DNA of 64,000 nt from Roseibium marinum (GTDB lineage Bacteria > Pseudomonadota > Alphaproteobacteria > Rhizobiales > Stappiaceae). A program made the translations under genes and the position numbers. Shown here piece by piece: positions 63,849 through 64,000 of the stretch. Numbering within the stretch: the first letter of the stretch is position 1; each line of letters starts with the position of its first letter. The DNA lies in assembly GCF_002906165.1 (NCBI RefSeq), contig NZ_PPCN01000005.1:124001-188000 (forward strand), given 5' to 3'. Below the pieces are notes generated by a model, which was given only the letters and a program-made list of their open reading frames with translations, did no database searches and was not told the origin of the DNA.

Positions 63849-64000
63849 TCAAGTCATGAGCGATTCGGTTCTTCTCACGATACGGTCATGAACAAGCCGA
63901 TATAAAAGAGGCAGAGGTTTTGTACCGGAAACCTCGAAGACGACTGGCTGCAGAATAATTATTTAAGTGATTCCAAAGGGAAGCGGATTGATCCGGAGTA

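Overview
This 64 kb window is a GC-rich bacterial chromosome segment packed with solute transporters and small catabolic operons. The gene content points to an alphaproteobacterium of the kind found among marine or host-associated Stappiaceae, Rhizobiales or Rhodobacterales: polyamine, sugar and peptide ABC systems, a TRAP transporter, BCCT, DUF1028, an HWE-kinase bacteriophytochrome, a DUF2083 acyl-responsive regulator, and a CobW/WD40 pair. The taxonomic placement is inferred from gene families, not from a marker gene. No rRNA, tRNA, CRISPR array or intact transposase was seen.

Layout. (1) 1-6659: the end of a polyamine/amino-acid type ABC operon (binding protein, two permeases, ATPase), a convergent DUF1028 gene, then argE-like deacetylase, quinone oxidoreductase and glutathione S-transferase. 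(2) 6660-10964: a TRAP transporter operon with a maleate isomerase/arylmalonate decarboxylase-like gene between its P and Q subunits. It is followed by a scar holding the tails of a second TRAP permease and a GntR/FCD regulator. (3) 10965-12653: an MDR-type oxidoreductase divergent from a TetR regulator, with a near-perfect operator between them. (4) 12680-20680: a complete sugar ABC operon (GntR regulator, alpha/beta hydrolase, binding protein, two permeases, D-tagatose/psicose-3-epimerase-like isomerase, Gfo/Idh/MocA dehydrogenase) with its ATPase divergently encoded. (5) 20765-28835: a GntR-headed Dpp/Opp-type operon ending in gamma-glutamyltransferase, probably for gamma-glutamyl peptide or glutathione salvage. 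(6) 28868-38336: an amide operon headed by AmiC and AmiR (an ANTAR antiterminator), preceded by an intrinsic-terminator leader. It continues with a five-domain peptide-type ABC transporter, a formamidase/acetamidase and a HAD hydrolase. (7) 38474-45675: regulators (DUF2083 XRE, LuxR-type HTH, LysR, MarR), a creatininase-family amidohydrolase, a SprA-like metalloprotease-related protein and an MFS transporter. (8) 45842-49739: a small membrane protein with a 264-bp MITE inserted at its stop codon, then a heme oxygenase-bacteriophytochrome operon. (9) 49800-64000: ogt, EamA exporter, L,D-transpeptidase, OmpA-like lipoprotein, LacI regulator, BCCT carrier with UspA, a multi-PAS diguanylate cyclase, an aminotransferase, a CobW-WD40-DUF2937 cluster and a LysR regulator.

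The general pattern is a row of self-contained uptake-plus-catabolism modules, each with its own regulator next to it. The parts most worth following are the AmiC/AmiR antitermination operon, the two-hairpin MITE, the TetR operator and the deletion scar at 10.6-10.9 kb. All product names come from reading motifs by eye; no database search was run.
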